NCBI RefSeq assembly: GCF_004801285.1
Contig: NZ_SSNY01000002.1
Span: 372,001 to 436,000 of the forward strand
Direction of reading: 5' to 3'
Source of the DNA: Ollibium composti
Lineage (GTDB): Bacteria; Pseudomonadota; Alphaproteobacteria; Rhizobiales; Rhizobiaceae
Length of the DNA: 64,000 nt
Under the pieces are notes generated by a model. The model worked only from the letters and a program-made list of their open reading frames with translations, did no database searches and was not told where the DNA came from. The position numbers were made by a program, and so were the translations under genes. Positions 1-10,386 of the stretch are shown one piece after another (position 1 is the first letter of the stretch; each line of letters opens with the position of its first letter).

Positions 1-316
1 CCTCGCCCTCGACGACGAACAGCACGCCCTCGGCGCCGGCGTCCGGCTCCGGCCGGTCGCTGCCGCCGCCCGCCTGCACTTCCATGATGTATTGCGAGAA
101 GGTCTCCGCGAAGCCCGAAAGCGGCCGCGCGATCACCCACAGCCGCGTCTTGTCCCAGAACGGCAGGAAGCTGGCGACGATATCGGAGAATTCGCGCTTC
201 GGGATCACCGCATAGGCTTGCGTGAACACGGCGCGGTCGCTGATGAGGTCGCTCTGCGGCGGCAGGCCGCCCTTCGGTGCGTAATAGCTGCGCTTGGCCA
301 TATTGGTCATGTCCAT
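1..316 (-). CDS. allE: (S)-ureidoglycine aminohydrolase, cupin family (partial, 3' end outside window)
   Basis: The visible N-terminal ~105 residues match the bicupin ureidoglycine aminohydrolases, with the stretches YYAPKGGLPPQ, DRAVFTQAYAVIPK and FSQYIMEVQAGGG. The family releases ammonia from (S)-ureidoglycine to give ureidoglycolate, the step after allantoate hydrolysis. The gene starts 13 bp after the puuE stop and is surely in the same minus-strand operon. ATGs at 316, 310 and 301 are in frame; 316 is chosen as the longest. The product name rests on the N-terminus and purine context only; the metal-binding cupin motifs lie largely outside the window. Confidence 0.78.
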   Translation of the reverse strand, partial: MDMTNMAKRSYYAPKGGLPPQSDLISDRAVFTQAYAVIPKREFSDIVASFLPFWDKTRLWVIARPLSGFAETFSQYIMEVQAGGGSDRPEPDAGAEGVLFVVEGE

Positions 317-329
317 GGGTGAAGACCTG

Positions 330-1760
330 TTAGGGAAGAATGTCCTTGAGCCTGAGCAGGGCGATGCGCTCGACCTGGGCGCAGGCGGTGGCGAATTCCT
401 GCGGCCGGCTGTTGCCGATGCGCTTCTCGAATTCGTGCAGGATGTCGTCCTTGCCGCGGCCCTTCACCGAGATGATGAAGGGGAAGCCGAAGGTGGTGAC
501 GTAGGCGGCGTTGAGCTTGGTGAACAATTCGCGCTCGGCGTCGGTCAGCGCGTCGAGCCCGGCCGAAGCCTGCTCCTTGGCCGATTCCGGCGTCAGCCGC
601 TTGGCCGCCGCCAGCCGGCCAGCGAGGTCGGGGTGCGCCTTCAGCACGCTAAGCTTCTCGGCCTCGCTGGCCGAGCGGAAGACGCGGCAGAGTGCATTGT
701 GCAGGCCGGTCGCGGTGTCGTGGGAGCGTCCGAGCTCCAGTTCGTAGGCGCGTTCGGCGATCCACGGCGAGTGCTCGAAGACCCCGCCGAAGCGATGGAC
801 GAAATCCTCGAACTCCATTGTCGACGGGCGCAGCGCCGGCGCCTTGTAGGGGTGGGTGGCGCGCCAGTGGTCGGCGATGTCGATGCGCCGCGGCAACCAC
901 ACCTTGTCGTGGCTTTTAACGTATTCAATGAAGCGCTTCAGCGCGCCGAAGCGGCCGGGACGGCCGATCAGGCGGCAATGCAGGCCGACCGTCATCATGC
1001 GCGGCCGCCCGTCCTTGCCTTCCTCATAGAGCGTGTCGAAGGTGTCCTTCATGTAGGTGAAGAACTGCTCGCCGTTGGAGAAGCCCGCCTGGATGCCGAA
1101 GCGCATGTCGTTGACGTCCAGCGTGTAGGGGATGATCAGCAGCGGCTCCATGGCATGGCCGTGGCCGTCATGGTCGAGCCAGTAGGGCAATTCGTCGTCA
1201 TAGGTGTCGGAGCAGTAGGCGAAGCCGCCCGCCTCGGCCACGAGAGGGACCGTGTTTTCGGAGGATCGGCCGGTGTACCAGCCGGTCGGGCGCTGCCCGG
1301 TCACTTCCGTGTGCAGCCGGATCGCCTCCTTGATGTCGCGCCGCTCGTCTTCGGGCGAATGATCGCGGTAGTCGATCCATTTCAGCCCGTGCGAGGCGAT
1401 TTCCCAGCCGGCCGCCTGCATCGCCGCCACCTGGTCGGGCGAACGGGCCAGCGCCGCCGCAACGCCATAGACCGTGACCGGCACGTTCTGGCCGGTGAAC
1501 AGCCGGTGCAGTCGCCAGAAGCCGACGCGCGAGCCGTATTCGTAGATGGATTCCATGTTCCAATGGCGCAGGCCCGGCCATGGCTGGGCGCCGGTGATCT
1601 CGGACAGGAAGGCTTCGGAGGCCTTGTCGCCGTGCAGGATGCAGTTTTCGCCGCCTTCCTCGTAGTTGACGACGAACTGGACCGCGACATTGGCGCCGCC
1701 CGGCCATTTCGGGTCCGGCGGATTGGCTCCGTAGCCGCGCATGTCCCTGACGTACCGCAT
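330..1760 (-). CDS. puuE: Fused allantoinase PuuE / OHCU decarboxylase
   Basis: A 476-residue two-domain enzyme. Residues ~1-300 are a metal-independent allantoinase of the PuuE polysaccharide-deacetylase family (MRYVRDMRGYG start, VNYEEGGEN, ASHGLKWIDY, GWYTGR). Residues ~310-470 are 2-oxo-4-hydroxy-4-carboxy-5-ureidoimidazoline decarboxylase (LKAHPDLAGR, KEQASAGLD, PFIISVKGR). The C-terminal domain makes (S)-allantoin from OHCU and the N-terminal domain hydrolyses it to allantoate, so two consecutive steps sit on one chain. The ATG at 1760 is chosen over the upstream in-frame ATG at 1898 because a strong GGGAGGGA ribosome site lies just before it and the family starts there. It is divergent from hiuH and followed by allE. 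Confidence 0.95.
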   Translation of the reverse strand: MRYVRDMRGYGANPPDPKWPGGANVAVQFVVNYEEGGENCILHGDKASEAFLSEITGAQPWPGLRHWNMESIYEYGSRVGFWRLHRLFTGQNVPVTVYGVAAALARSPDQVAAMQAAGWEIASHGLKWIDYRDHSPEDERRDIKEAIRLHTEVTGQRPTGWYTGRSSENTVPLVAEAGGFAYCSDTYDDELPYWLDHDGHGHAMEPLLIIPYTLDVNDMRFGIQAGFSNGEQFFTYMKDTFDTLYEEGKDGRPRMMTVGLHCRLIGRPGRFGALKRFIEYVKSHDKVWLPRRIDIADHWRATHPYKAPALRPSTMEFEDFVHRFGGVFEHSPWIAERAYELELGRSHDTATGLHNALCRVFRSASEAEKLSVLKAHPDLAGRLAAAKRLTPESAKEQASAGLDALTDAERELFTKLNAAYVTTFGFPFIISVKGRGKDDILHEFEKRIGNSRPQEFATACAQVERIALLRLKDILP

Positions 1761-1941
1761 GGTCCCTCCCTTCTGGCGTTGCCAGACTGGATCGAAGGAT
1801 AGCCGAAAGCCGCAATCGCTATCCCATCGAAATTTTTGAAAGTGTTTTTGTCGGTCTCCGCTCGACCGGGCCTCATCCTTGGCATTTAATGCCGGCACAT
1901 TACATTACCGTGTTCGATTGTACCGTGAAGGGAGGCGGCAG

Positions 1942-2313
1942 TTGACGGGAGATCATACAGCAGGTGGGCGGCTTACTACCCACGTGCTGGATACGGCCAC
2001 GGGCAAGCCGGCGGCCGGCCTGTCCATAGAGCTGTACCGCATTTCCGGCAACGACCGCACCCACCTCAAAAGCGTCGTCACCAATGAAGACGGCCGTTGC
2101 GACGCGCCGCTTCTGGCCGGCGCCGAATTCCGCAAGGGCGAATACGAGCTGGTCTTTTCCGCCGGCGCCTATCTGCGCGCCCACGGAACGAACCTGCCCG
2201 AGCCGGCCTTCCTCGACATCGTGCCGATCCGCTTCGGCATGGCGGAGGAAAAGCACTATCATGTGCCGCTGCTGATCTCGCCCTACAGCTACTCCACCTA
2301 TAGGGGGAGCTGA
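1942..2313 (+). CDS. hiuH: 5-hydroxyisourate hydrolase (transthyretin-like)
   Basis: A 123-residue HIU hydrolase that opens 5-hydroxyisourate to OHCU, directly after urate oxidation. It shows the N-terminal motif [14 protein letters not shown], the central [16 protein letters not shown] stretch and the diagnostic C-terminal YRGS tetrapeptide. I choose the TTG at 1942, not the ATG at 1879: a GGAGG site at 1931-1935 sits six bases before it, and the 21 extra residues of the longer form do not resemble the family. It is first in a tight operon with xdhA, whose ATG is two bases after the hiuH stop. Confidence 0.94.
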   Translation: MTGDHTAGGRLTTHVLDTATGKPAAGLSIELYRISGNDRTHLKSVVTNEDGRCDAPLLAGAEFRKGEYELVFSAGAYLRAHGTNLPEPAFLDIVPIRFGMAEEKHYHVPLLISPYSYSTYRGS

Positions 2314-2315
2314 CC

Positions 2316-3797
<1,482 letters not shown>

Positions 3798-3800
3798 ATC

Positions 3801-6155
3801 ATGACCAAGCACACGCCCAACCTCAAGGCAGCCAGGATCGTCGGCGGCGTTCATGCCTCCAACACCCACGATTCCGCCCATAAGCACGTCTCCGGCACGG
3901 CCGTCTACATCGACGACATCACCGAGCCCGCCGGCACGTTGCATGCCGGCCTCGGCCTCGCCACCGTCGCGCACGGCAAGATCAAGTCGATCGACCTTTC
4001 GGCGGTGAAGGCAGCCCCCGGCGTCGTCGCCGTGCTGACGGCGAAGGACGTGCCGGGCGACAACGACATTTCGCCGTCCGGCATGCATGACGATCCCATC
4101 CTCGCCGACGGCGAGGTGCTGTTCCACGGCCAGCCTGTGTTCTGCGTCGTCGCCGAAACGCGCGACCAGGCGCGCCGCGCCGCACGGCTGGCGAAGATCG
4201 AATACCGGGAACTCGATGCCGTCATCGACATCTGGAACCTCGACGCCGAAACGCACAAACAGGTGACCACGCCGCTGGTGCTCGACCGCGGCGACGCCAA
4301 GGCCAACTTGGGAAAAGCGCCGCGCCGCATCAAGGGCCGCATGCGCCTCGGCGGGCAGGACCATTTCTATCTCGAGGGTCAGGTTTCGCTGGCCGTGCCC
4401 GGCGAGGACGACGACGTCACCGTCCATTGCTCGACGCAAGGGCCGAGCGAGACGCAGCACATGATCGCCCATGCGCTCGGCGTGCCGAGCCATGCGGTGA
4501 CGGTGGAGGTGCGCCGCATGGGCGGCGGCTTCGGTGGCAAGGAAACGCAGGCCAACCAGTGCGCCGTGCTGGCGGCAATCGCCGCCAAAAAGCTGAAGCG
4601 CGCCGTCAAGCTGAGGCTCGACCGCGACGAGGACATGACCGCCACCGGCAAGCGGCACGACTTCGCCATCGACTACGACGTCGGCTTCGACGACGAGGGT
4701 CGCATCCTCGCCATCGACTACACCTTCGCGCTTCGAGCCGGCTTCTCGGCCGACCTTTCCGGCCCGGTCGGCGACCGTGCGCTGTTCCACTGCGACAACG
4801 CCTATTTCTTCCCGCACGTCCATGCGAAGTCGGCGCCGCTGTTCACCAACACCGTCTCCAACACCGCTTTCCGCGGCTTCGGCGGCCCGCAGGGCATGGT
4901 CGGCGCTGAGCGCGTCATCGACGAGATCGCCTTTGCGGTCGGCAAGGATCCGCTGGAAATCCGCAAGCTCAATTTCTACGACGAGATGGGGGCGAAGGGC
5001 AGCCGTAACGTCACGCCCTACCACCAGAAGGTCGAGGATTGCATCATCCAGCGCATCGTCGCCGAGCTGGAGGAAAGTTCGGACTACGCCCGCCGCCGCC
5101 GCGAGATCGCCGCCTTCAACGCCAACAGCCGCTTCGTCAAGCGCGGCCTGGCGCTGACGCCGGTGAAGTTCGGCATCTCCTTCACCAAGACCGAGTCCAA
5201 CCAGGCCGGCGCGCTGGTGCATGTCTACACGGACGGCTCGGTACACATGAACCACGGCGGCACCGAGATGGGGCAGGGCCTGCACATGAAGGTGGCGCAG
5301 GTGGTGGCCGAGGAATTCCAGATCGACATCGATCGGGTGAAGATCACCGCCACGACCACCGGCAAGGTGCCGAACACCTCGCCGACCGCAGCCTCTTCCG
5401 GCGCCGACCTGAACGGCATGGCGGCGCAGGACGCCGCCCGCCAGATCAAGGACCGGCTGATCGACTTCGCCGCCGAGACGCACCAGATCCCGCGCGACCA
5501 GGTGGTGTTCCTGCCCAACCGCGTGCGCATCGGCAACCAGGAGATTTCCTTCAACGAACTGGTGCGGCAGGCCTATATGGCCCGCGTCCAGCTTTCGGCC
5601 GCCGGTTTCTACAAGACGCCGAAGATCCACTGGGACCGTGCCAAGGGCAAGGGCCACGCCTTCTATTACTTCGCCTATGGTGCGGCCTGCTCGGAAGTCT
5701 CGGTGGATACGCTGACCGGCGAATACGTCGTGGAACGCACGGATATCCTGCATGACACCGGCCGCTCGCTGAACAAGGCCATCGACATCGGCCAGGTCGA
5801 GGGCGGCTTCATCCAGGGCATGGGCTGGCTGACCACCGAGGAACTGTGGTGGGACGGCAAGGGCCGGCTGCGTACCCATGCACCTTCCACCTACAAGATC
5901 CCGCTGGCCTCTGACCGGCCGAAGGTCTTCAACGTGGCGCTGACCGACTGGAGTCAGGCCTACGAGCCGACGGTCCATCGCTCCAAGGCGGTGGGCGAGC
6001 CGCCGCTGCCGCTCGGCCTGTCGGTGCTGCATGCGCTGTCCGATGCCGTCGCCAGCGTCGCCGACCACAGGATTTGCCCGCGCCTCGACGCCCCGGCGAC
6101 GCCCGAGCGCGTGCTGATGGCGGTCGAGCGACTGAAGGCGGAAGCGGCGAAATAG
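3801..6155 (+). CDS. xdhB: Xanthine dehydrogenase molybdenum-binding subunit
   Basis: A 784-residue molybdopterin subunit that oxidises hypoxanthine and xanthine to urate. Family motifs are all present in order: QGPSETQHM, RMGGGFGGKE, TAFRGFGGPQG, GTEMGQGLHMK and, near the C-terminus, KAVGEPPLPLG, whose Glu is the catalytic base in the family. The length matches the split XdhB form. It follows xdhA at three bases and precedes the maturation factor xdhC, the usual order. A very long open frame on the opposite strand (2298-6068) is only a GC-rich mirror of these genes. Confidence 0.97.
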   Translation: MTKHTPNLKAARIVGGVHASNTHDSAHKHVSGTAVYIDDITEPAGTLHAGLGLATVAHGKIKSIDLSAVKAAPGVVAVLTAKDVPGDNDISPSGMHDDPILADGEVLFHGQPVFCVVAETRDQARRAARLAKIEYRELDAVIDIWNLDAETHKQVTTPLVLDRGDAKANLGKAPRRIKGRMRLGGQDHFYLEGQVSLAVPGEDDDVTVHCSTQGPSETQHMIAHALGVPSHAVTVEVRRMGGGFGGKETQANQCAVLAAIAAKKLKRAVKLRLDRDEDMTATGKRHDFAIDYDVGFDDEGRILAIDYTFALRAGFSADLSGPVGDRALFHCDNAYFFPHVHAKSAPLFTNTVSNTAFRGFGGPQGMVGAERVIDEIAFAVGKDPLEIRKLNFYDEMGAKGSRNVTPYHQKVEDCIIQRIVAELEESSDYARRRREIAAFNANSRFVKRGLALTPVKFGISFTKTESNQAGALVHVYTDGSVHMNHGGTEMGQGLHMKVAQVVAEEFQIDIDRVKITATTTGKVPNTSPTAASSGADLNGMAAQDAARQIKDRLIDFAAETHQIPRDQVVFLPNRVRIGNQEISFNELVRQAYMARVQLSAAGFYKTPKIHWDRAKGKGHAFYYFAYGAACSEVSVDTLTGEYVVERTDILHDTGRSLNKAIDIGQVEGGFIQGMGWLTTEELWWDGKGRLRTHAPSTYKIPLASDRPKVFNVALTDWSQAYEPTVHRSKAVGEPPLPLGLSVLHALSDAVASVADHRICPRLDAPATPERVLMAVERLKAEAAK

Positions 6156-6217
6156 CGCTGCCGGCGATCAGGGCCTATATTGATGGAACGTGCAGTCCTG
6201 GTCCGTGGAGGCCGGAT

Positions 6218-7243
6218 ATGACGACGAATGTGCAGGATCTGAAGGATTTTCTTGGCATGGCCGGGCCGGTGGCGCTGGTCGAGGTCGCCGCCACCAAGGG
6301 TTCGACGCCGCGCGAGACGGGCGCCTACATGCTGGTGTCGCCCGCCGCCATCCATGGCACCATCGGCGGCGGCCAGCTCGAATACATGGCCATCGACAAG
6401 GCGCGGCAGGTGCTGCGCAACCTTCCCACTTCACCCCCACCCCTAACCCCTCCCCGCAAGGGGGAGGGGAAGCTGCCGCATGTCAAGTCCCCCTCCCCCT
6501 TGAGGGGTGGGGTTAGGGGTGGGGGTAATGACGCCGGCCTTGTCGGCGGCATGCGCTTCGACATCCACGAGGTCTGCGCCACCCTAGACATTCCCCTCGG
6601 TCCCGAGATCGGCCAGTGCTGCGGCGGTCGCGTAGAGGTGGCGATCCGCCCGGTCGACGCCGCTGTTGCCGCCGGCCTGATCGCGGCGGCCGAGAGGCAG
6701 GAGCAACGCCTGCCGCATCTCTACATCTTCGGCGGCGGCCATGTCGGCAAGGCGCTGGCGGCTGCGGTCGCCCTGCTGCCGGTGCACGCCGTCGTTGTCG
6801 AGACCCGCGCCGAGGAGTTGGAAGGCATGCCGGAAGGCGTCGGGACACTGCTGACGCCGATGCCGGAGGCGGCGGTGCGTGAGGCGCCGGCCGGCTCGGC
6901 CTTCGCCGTGCTCACCCACGACCATGCGCTGGATTTCCTCATCGTCGCCGAGGCGCTGAAGCGGGCCGACGCCGCCTATGTCGGCATGATCGGCTCGAAG
7001 ACGAAGAAAGCCACGTTCAAAAGCTGGTTTCTCAAGACGGCCGGCGGCTCGGAAGCGGAATTTGCGCGCCTCGTCTCGCCCATCGGCGGCGAGGTGGTGA
7101 AGGACAAACGCCCACCCGTCATCGCGGCACTCGCCGCCGCCGAGATGATGACGGCGCTGGCGCTGCACGGGCTTGGCGCGGCCGCCGAAGACGCGAAGTC
7201 GGGTGCGTCCTTCGAGGCTCGCTCCGCTCGCACCTCAGGATGA
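6218..7243 (+). CDS. xdhC: Xanthine dehydrogenase accessory protein XdhC, with repeat-derived insert
   Basis: A 341-residue chaperone that delivers sulfurated molybdenum cofactor to XdhB. It has the XdhC/CoxI N-terminal domain (VEVAATKGSTPRETGA, TIGGGQLEYMAID), the conserved GPEIGQCCGGRVEV and a C-terminal Rossmann domain (YIFGGGHVGKALAAAV, MIGSKTKKATF). ATG 6218 is preferred over the frame start at 6074: GGAG lies at 6207-6210 and the family begins here. Two oddities: about 33 residues (TSPPPLTPP to RGGVRGGGN) come from a palindromic repeat at 6433-6526, and the last ~13 codons and the stop come from another repeat at 7203-7245. Both keep the frame open. Whether the protein is still active cannot be judged from sequence. 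Confidence 0.92.
   Translation: MTTNVQDLKDFLGMAGPVALVEVAATKGSTPRETGAYMLVSPAAIHGTIGGGQLEYMAIDKARQVLRNLPTSPPPLTPPRKGEGKLPHVKSPSPLRGGVRGGGNDAGLVGGMRFDIHEVCATLDIPLGPEIGQCCGGRVEVAIRPVDAAVAAGLIAAAERQEQRLPHLYIFGGGHVGKALAAAVALLPVHAVVVETRAEELEGMPEGVGTLLTPMPEAAVREAPAGSAFAVLTHDHALDFLIVAEALKRADAAYVGMIGSKTKKATFKSWFLKTAGGSEAEFARLVSPIGGEVVKDKRPPVIAALAAAEMMTALALHGLGAAAEDAKSGASFEARSARTSG
6433..6526. repeat. Palindromic repeat (type B) inserted in frame in xdhC
   Basis: Perfect 18-base inverted arms at 6433-6450 and 6509-6526 enclose C-rich and G-rich runs with an internal CTCCCCGCAAGGGGGAG hairpin. The core CCCCTCCCCCTTGAGGGG is shared with the intergenic element at 10387-10545. It translates as a Pro/Gly/Arg-rich segment that separates two conserved XdhC blocks, so it is most simply a later insertion that happened to preserve the frame. 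Confidence 0.85.
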
Positions 7244-7245
7244 GG
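7203..7245. repeat. Type A repeat, left arm, overlapping the 3' end of xdhC
   Basis: A 43-base arm that is a perfect reverse complement of 7343-7385, with 97 bases between them. Related arms are at 13877-13919 and 14013-14055. The xdhC stop codon (7241-7243) lies inside it. Confidence 0.9.
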
Positions 7246-7342
7246 GAGGTCGGGCGCCAATGCTACAGAATAGGACGTCAACGCCATTGGACAAGGTATG
7301 TAGGGCGCGGATGCTCCTCTGTTGAGGTTCGCACCAAACGGT

Positions 7343-7385
7343 CCTCATCCTGAGGTGCGAGCGGAGCGAGCCTCGAAGGACGCAC
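7343..7385. repeat. Type A repeat, right arm
   Basis: Perfect 43-base reverse complement of 7203-7245. It is preceded by AACGGT, as is the right arm at 14013, so the shared unit extends past the stem. The 245-base gap 7244-7488 holds this pair, its spacer and, at 7386-7488, only GC-rich sequence with a small GGTCCACCGGACC hairpin; no gene was found there. Confidence 0.9.
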
Positions 7386-7488
7386 CGACAGGTGAAGCCT
7401 CGCCAGCCCTCGGCTACGGCCTCGGGCGTCCGGCTCCTTCAAAAGGTCCACCGGACCTCTTGATCCGCCCTGCGGACGGACCGGACCC

Positions 7489-7977
7489 TCACTCCTTCTC
7501 CTGCGTGTGCGCCTCCAGGAACCACAGCGACTTGTCGAGCGCGCGCGAATAGGCGGTGAAGATGTCGGCGGTGTCGGCGTCACCCGCCTCGTCGGCCTCG
7601 TCGATCGCCGCGCGAGCACCCTTGGCCACCGCCGCGTAGTGGTCGATCAACGCGGCCAGATGATCCTTGGTCTTGTGGATGTCGGTCGGGTAGGGTTTCA
7701 GCGTGGTTTTCTCGGCGACGACCTGCGAGGTACCGAAAGCGGTCCCGCCGAGCTGCACGGCGCGTTCGGCGATGGTGTCGACATGGACGTCCAGTTCGGT
7801 GCGGAACGTGTCCAGCATCTCGTGGATGGCGATGAACTGCGGACCCTTGATGTTCCAGTGCGCCTGCTTGGTGATCAGCGCCAGGTCGATGGCGTCGGCC
7901 AGCTGCGCGTTGAGCAGTTCGATCGACACCTTCTTGGCGTTGGACTTCAGGTCGTTCCGGGTCGTGATGGTGTCCAT
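7489..7977 (-). CDS. dps: Dps-family DNA-protecting ferritin-like protein
   Basis: A 162-residue Dps protein, a dodecameric iron-oxidising and DNA-binding protein of starved or peroxide-stressed cells. The ferroxidase-site block is clear ([23 protein letters not shown]), followed by [18 protein letters not shown] and a C-terminal helix [18 protein letters not shown] 7977 has GAGGAT about seven bases upstream and matches the family start [10 protein letters not shown]; the longer frame to 8001 is not needed. It stands alone between the xdhC repeat pair and the LysR gene and is not functionally tied to purine genes. Confidence 0.95.
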   Translation of the reverse strand: MDTITTRNDLKSNAKKVSIELLNAQLADAIDLALITKQAHWNIKGPQFIAIHEMLDTFRTELDVHVDTIAERAVQLGGTAFGTSQVVAEKTTLKPYPTDIHKTKDHLAALIDHYAAVAKGARAAIDEADEAGDADTADIFTAYSRALDKSLWFLEAHTQEKE

Positions 7978-8096
7978 GGGATATCCTCGTCGGTAAGGCA
8001 TATGGCGGCGATCGCCGCATCAGGAAGGCAACGGCATGGAGAGGGGCATGGCGCCCCCGCGCAAGCGATAACGCCGCTGCCCGGCGCCGGGTTCCG

Positions 8097-9017
8097 TCAG
8101 CGCCCGGCCAGCAGGTCGCGGATCAGCCGCTGGCAGCGCTCGGCCATGAAGTCGAGCAGCAGCCGCACCTTCGGGTCCTGCAGTTTCTTGTGTGGGTAGA
8201 CGGCGGCGAACTGCACCGGCGTCGGCGGCGTCCCGGTCAGGATGACCTTCAGCCGGCCGTCGCGCAGATAGGGCTCGACCTCGAAGCGCGGTTTGTTGAT
8301 GATGCCGCGCCCGGCCAGCGCCCAGCCGGTCAGCACATCGCCGTCGTCGCTGTCGAAGGGGCCGTGCACCTCCAGTTTATGCGGGCCTTGCGGCGTCTGC
8401 AGCATCCAGAAGAATTCCTTGCTGCCGGGATAGCGCAGCATCAGGCAATCGTGCTTCTTCGAGATCAGTTCGCCCAGATCGGTCGGCTCGCCGCGCGCCT
8501 CCAAGTATTTCGGCGCCGCCACCAGCACCCGCTCGCACTCCATGATGCCGCGCATCCTGAGCGAGGAATCCTCGATGACGCCGAGCCTGAAGGCGACGTC
8601 GATGCCCTCTTTCAGGATATCGACATTGTGATCGGAGAGCCTCAGCCTGACCTCGATGTCGGGGTACTTGTCGTGGAAGTCCGGAATGCCGGAAGCGATC
8701 AGCCGGCGCCCCAGCCCGAGCGGCGCCGTGACCCTGATGGTGCCGCGCGGCTGGCCGGAAAGGGCCGCCACCGCCGCTTCCGCCTCGGTGATGGAATCCA
8801 GCACCTGCTTGGCGCCGGTGTAGAAGACGGTGCCGTGCTCGGTCGGCATCAGCTGCCGCGTCGTGCGGTTGAACAGCCGCACCCCCAGATGCTTTTCCAG
8901 TTCCTTGATTCGGTTGGAGGCCACCGCCGGCGAAATGCGCATGTCGCGCCCGGCGGCCGACAGGTTGCCGAGTTCGACGACGCGGACGAAGACGGCGATG
9001 TTGTCGAGATAGGCCAT
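8097..9017 (-). CDS. LysR-family transcriptional regulator, divergent from puuD
   Basis: A 306-residue LysR regulator. The N-terminal winged helix-turn-helix covers residues ~1-60 (FVRVVELGNLSAAGRDMRISPAVASNRIKELE, here cut for length as SAAGRDMRISPAVASNRI), and the substrate-binding domain follows from ~90 (GTIRVTAPLGLGRRLI). A GGAGGGAG site precedes the ATG. It belongs to the CrgA/DmlR-like branch by overall look. It is divergent from puuD across a 136-base AT-richer gap (9018-9153), so control of urate oxidation is the likely role, by position only. Confidence 0.88.
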   Translation of the reverse strand: MAYLDNIAVFVRVVELGNLSAAGRDMRISPAVASNRIKELEKHLGVRLFNRTTRQLMPTEHGTVFYTGAKQVLDSITEAEAAVAALSGQPRGTIRVTAPLGLGRRLIASGIPDFHDKYPDIEVRLRLSDHNVDILKEGIDVAFRLGVIEDSSLRMRGIMECERVLVAAPKYLEARGEPTDLGELISKKHDCLMLRYPGSKEFFWMLQTPQGPHKLEVHGPFDSDDGDVLTGWALAGRGIINKPRFEVEPYLRDGRLKVILTGTPPTPVQFAAVYPHKKLQDPKVRLLLDFMAERCQRLIRDLLAGR

Positions 9018-9153
9018 GCGAAGCGGCTCCCTCCGCGCCGATTTGGAGTGAGCCTAGTATTTTCTATCTTTTTTTGAAAGTCATCGTGTGGCTTGCATCT
9101 TTCCGTTTGCGCGGCAGGCCGTAAAGTCGGCCTCTCGTTGAGGAGGACGGGGC

Positions 9154-10371
9154 ATGCTCGATTTCGCCATCTTCTGGGACTGGCTGGCTTTCGCCGTACG
9201 CTGGCTGCATGTCATCACCGGCATCGCCTGGATCGGCTCGTCCTTCTATTTCGTTGCGCTCGACCTCGGTCTGCGCCAGCGTCCCGGCCTGCCCGCCGGC
9301 GCCTTCGGCGAGGAATGGCAGGTGCATGGCGGCGGCTTCTACCACATCCAGAAATACCTGGTGGCGCCGGCCGAGATGCCGGAGCACCTGACCTGGTTCA
9401 AGTGGGAAAGCTACATGACCTGGCTTTCCGGCTTCGCCATGCTGGCGATCGTCTACTATGCCGGCGCCGACCTCTTCCTCATCGACCCGAACGTGCTCGA
9501 CGTCTCGGTGCCGGTCGGCATCCTCATCTCGCTCTGCTGCCTCGCCGGCGGCTGGATCGTCTACGACCTGCTGTGCCGCTGGCTGATCGGCAAGGCCGAC
9601 ACAGGCCTGATGATCCTGCTCTACGTCATCCTCGTCTTCATGGCCTGGGGGATGACGCACCTGTTCACCGGCCGCGCCGCCTTCCTGCATCTGGGCGCCA
9701 TCACCGCCACCATCATGTCGGCCAACGTCTTCATGGTCATCATCCCGAACCAGAAGATCGTCGTCGCCGACCTGATCGCCGGCCGCAAGCCGGACCCGAA
9801 ATACGGCAAGATCGCCAAGCAGCGCTCGCTGCACAACAACTACCTGACCCTGCCGGTGCTGTTCCTGATGCTGTCGAACCACTACCCGCTGGCGTTCGGC
9901 ACCGAGTTCAACTGGATCATCGCCTCGCTGGTGTTCATGATGGGCGTGCTGATCCGCCACTATTTCAACTCGATGCACGCCCGGAAGGGCAATCCGACCT
10001 GGACGTGGCTCGCCACCGCCATCCTGTTCGTCATCATCATCTGGCTGTCCACCGTGCCGAAGGTGCTGACCGGCGAGCCGAAGGTGACGGCGAGCGCCGC
10101 GCCGCTGATCGCCTCGGCCGAGTTTTCCAAGGTGCGCGACACGGTGATGGGCCGCTGCGCCATGTGCCATGCGGCCGAGCCCTCCTGGGAGGGCATCTAC
10201 CATGCGCCGAAGGGCGTGATGCTCGACACCGACGCCGGCATCGCCAACAACGCCCGCGAAATCTACCTCCAGGCCGGCCGCAGCCACGCCATGCCGCCGG
10301 CCAGCGTCACGCAGATTTCGGACCAGGAGCGCGCCCTGTTGGTGACGTGGTTCGAGGGAGCAGGGAAGTGA
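9154..10371 (+). CDS. puuD: Membrane urate hydroxylase PuuD with C-terminal cytochrome c domain
   Basis: A 405-residue membrane protein that oxidises urate to 5-hydroxyisourate and passes electrons to the respiratory chain rather than making peroxide like uricase. About eight transmembrane segments fill residues ~10-310 (WLHVITGIAWIGSSFYFVA, GTEFNWIIASLVFMMGVLI, LFVIIIWLSTV). A class I cytochrome c module follows: heme site CAMCH (in MGRCAMCHAAEP) and a distal Met in AMPPAS. GAGGAGG lies just upstream of the ATG. It supplies the step between XdhAB and HiuH. Confidence 0.94.
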   Translation: MLDFAIFWDWLAFAVRWLHVITGIAWIGSSFYFVALDLGLRQRPGLPAGAFGEEWQVHGGGFYHIQKYLVAPAEMPEHLTWFKWESYMTWLSGFAMLAIVYYAGADLFLIDPNVLDVSVPVGILISLCCLAGGWIVYDLLCRWLIGKADTGLMILLYVILVFMAWGMTHLFTGRAAFLHLGAITATIMSANVFMVIIPNQKIVVADLIAGRKPDPKYGKIAKQRSLHNNYLTLPVLFLMLSNHYPLAFGTEFNWIIASLVFMMGVLIRHYFNSMHARKGNPTWTWLATAILFVIIIWLSTVPKVLTGEPKVTASAAPLIASAEFSKVRDTVMGRCAMCHAAEPSWEGIYHAPKGVMLDTDAGIANNAREIYLQAGRSHAMPPASVTQISDQERALLVTWFEGAGK

Positions 10372-10386
10372 AGCGGGCGCGGATAC

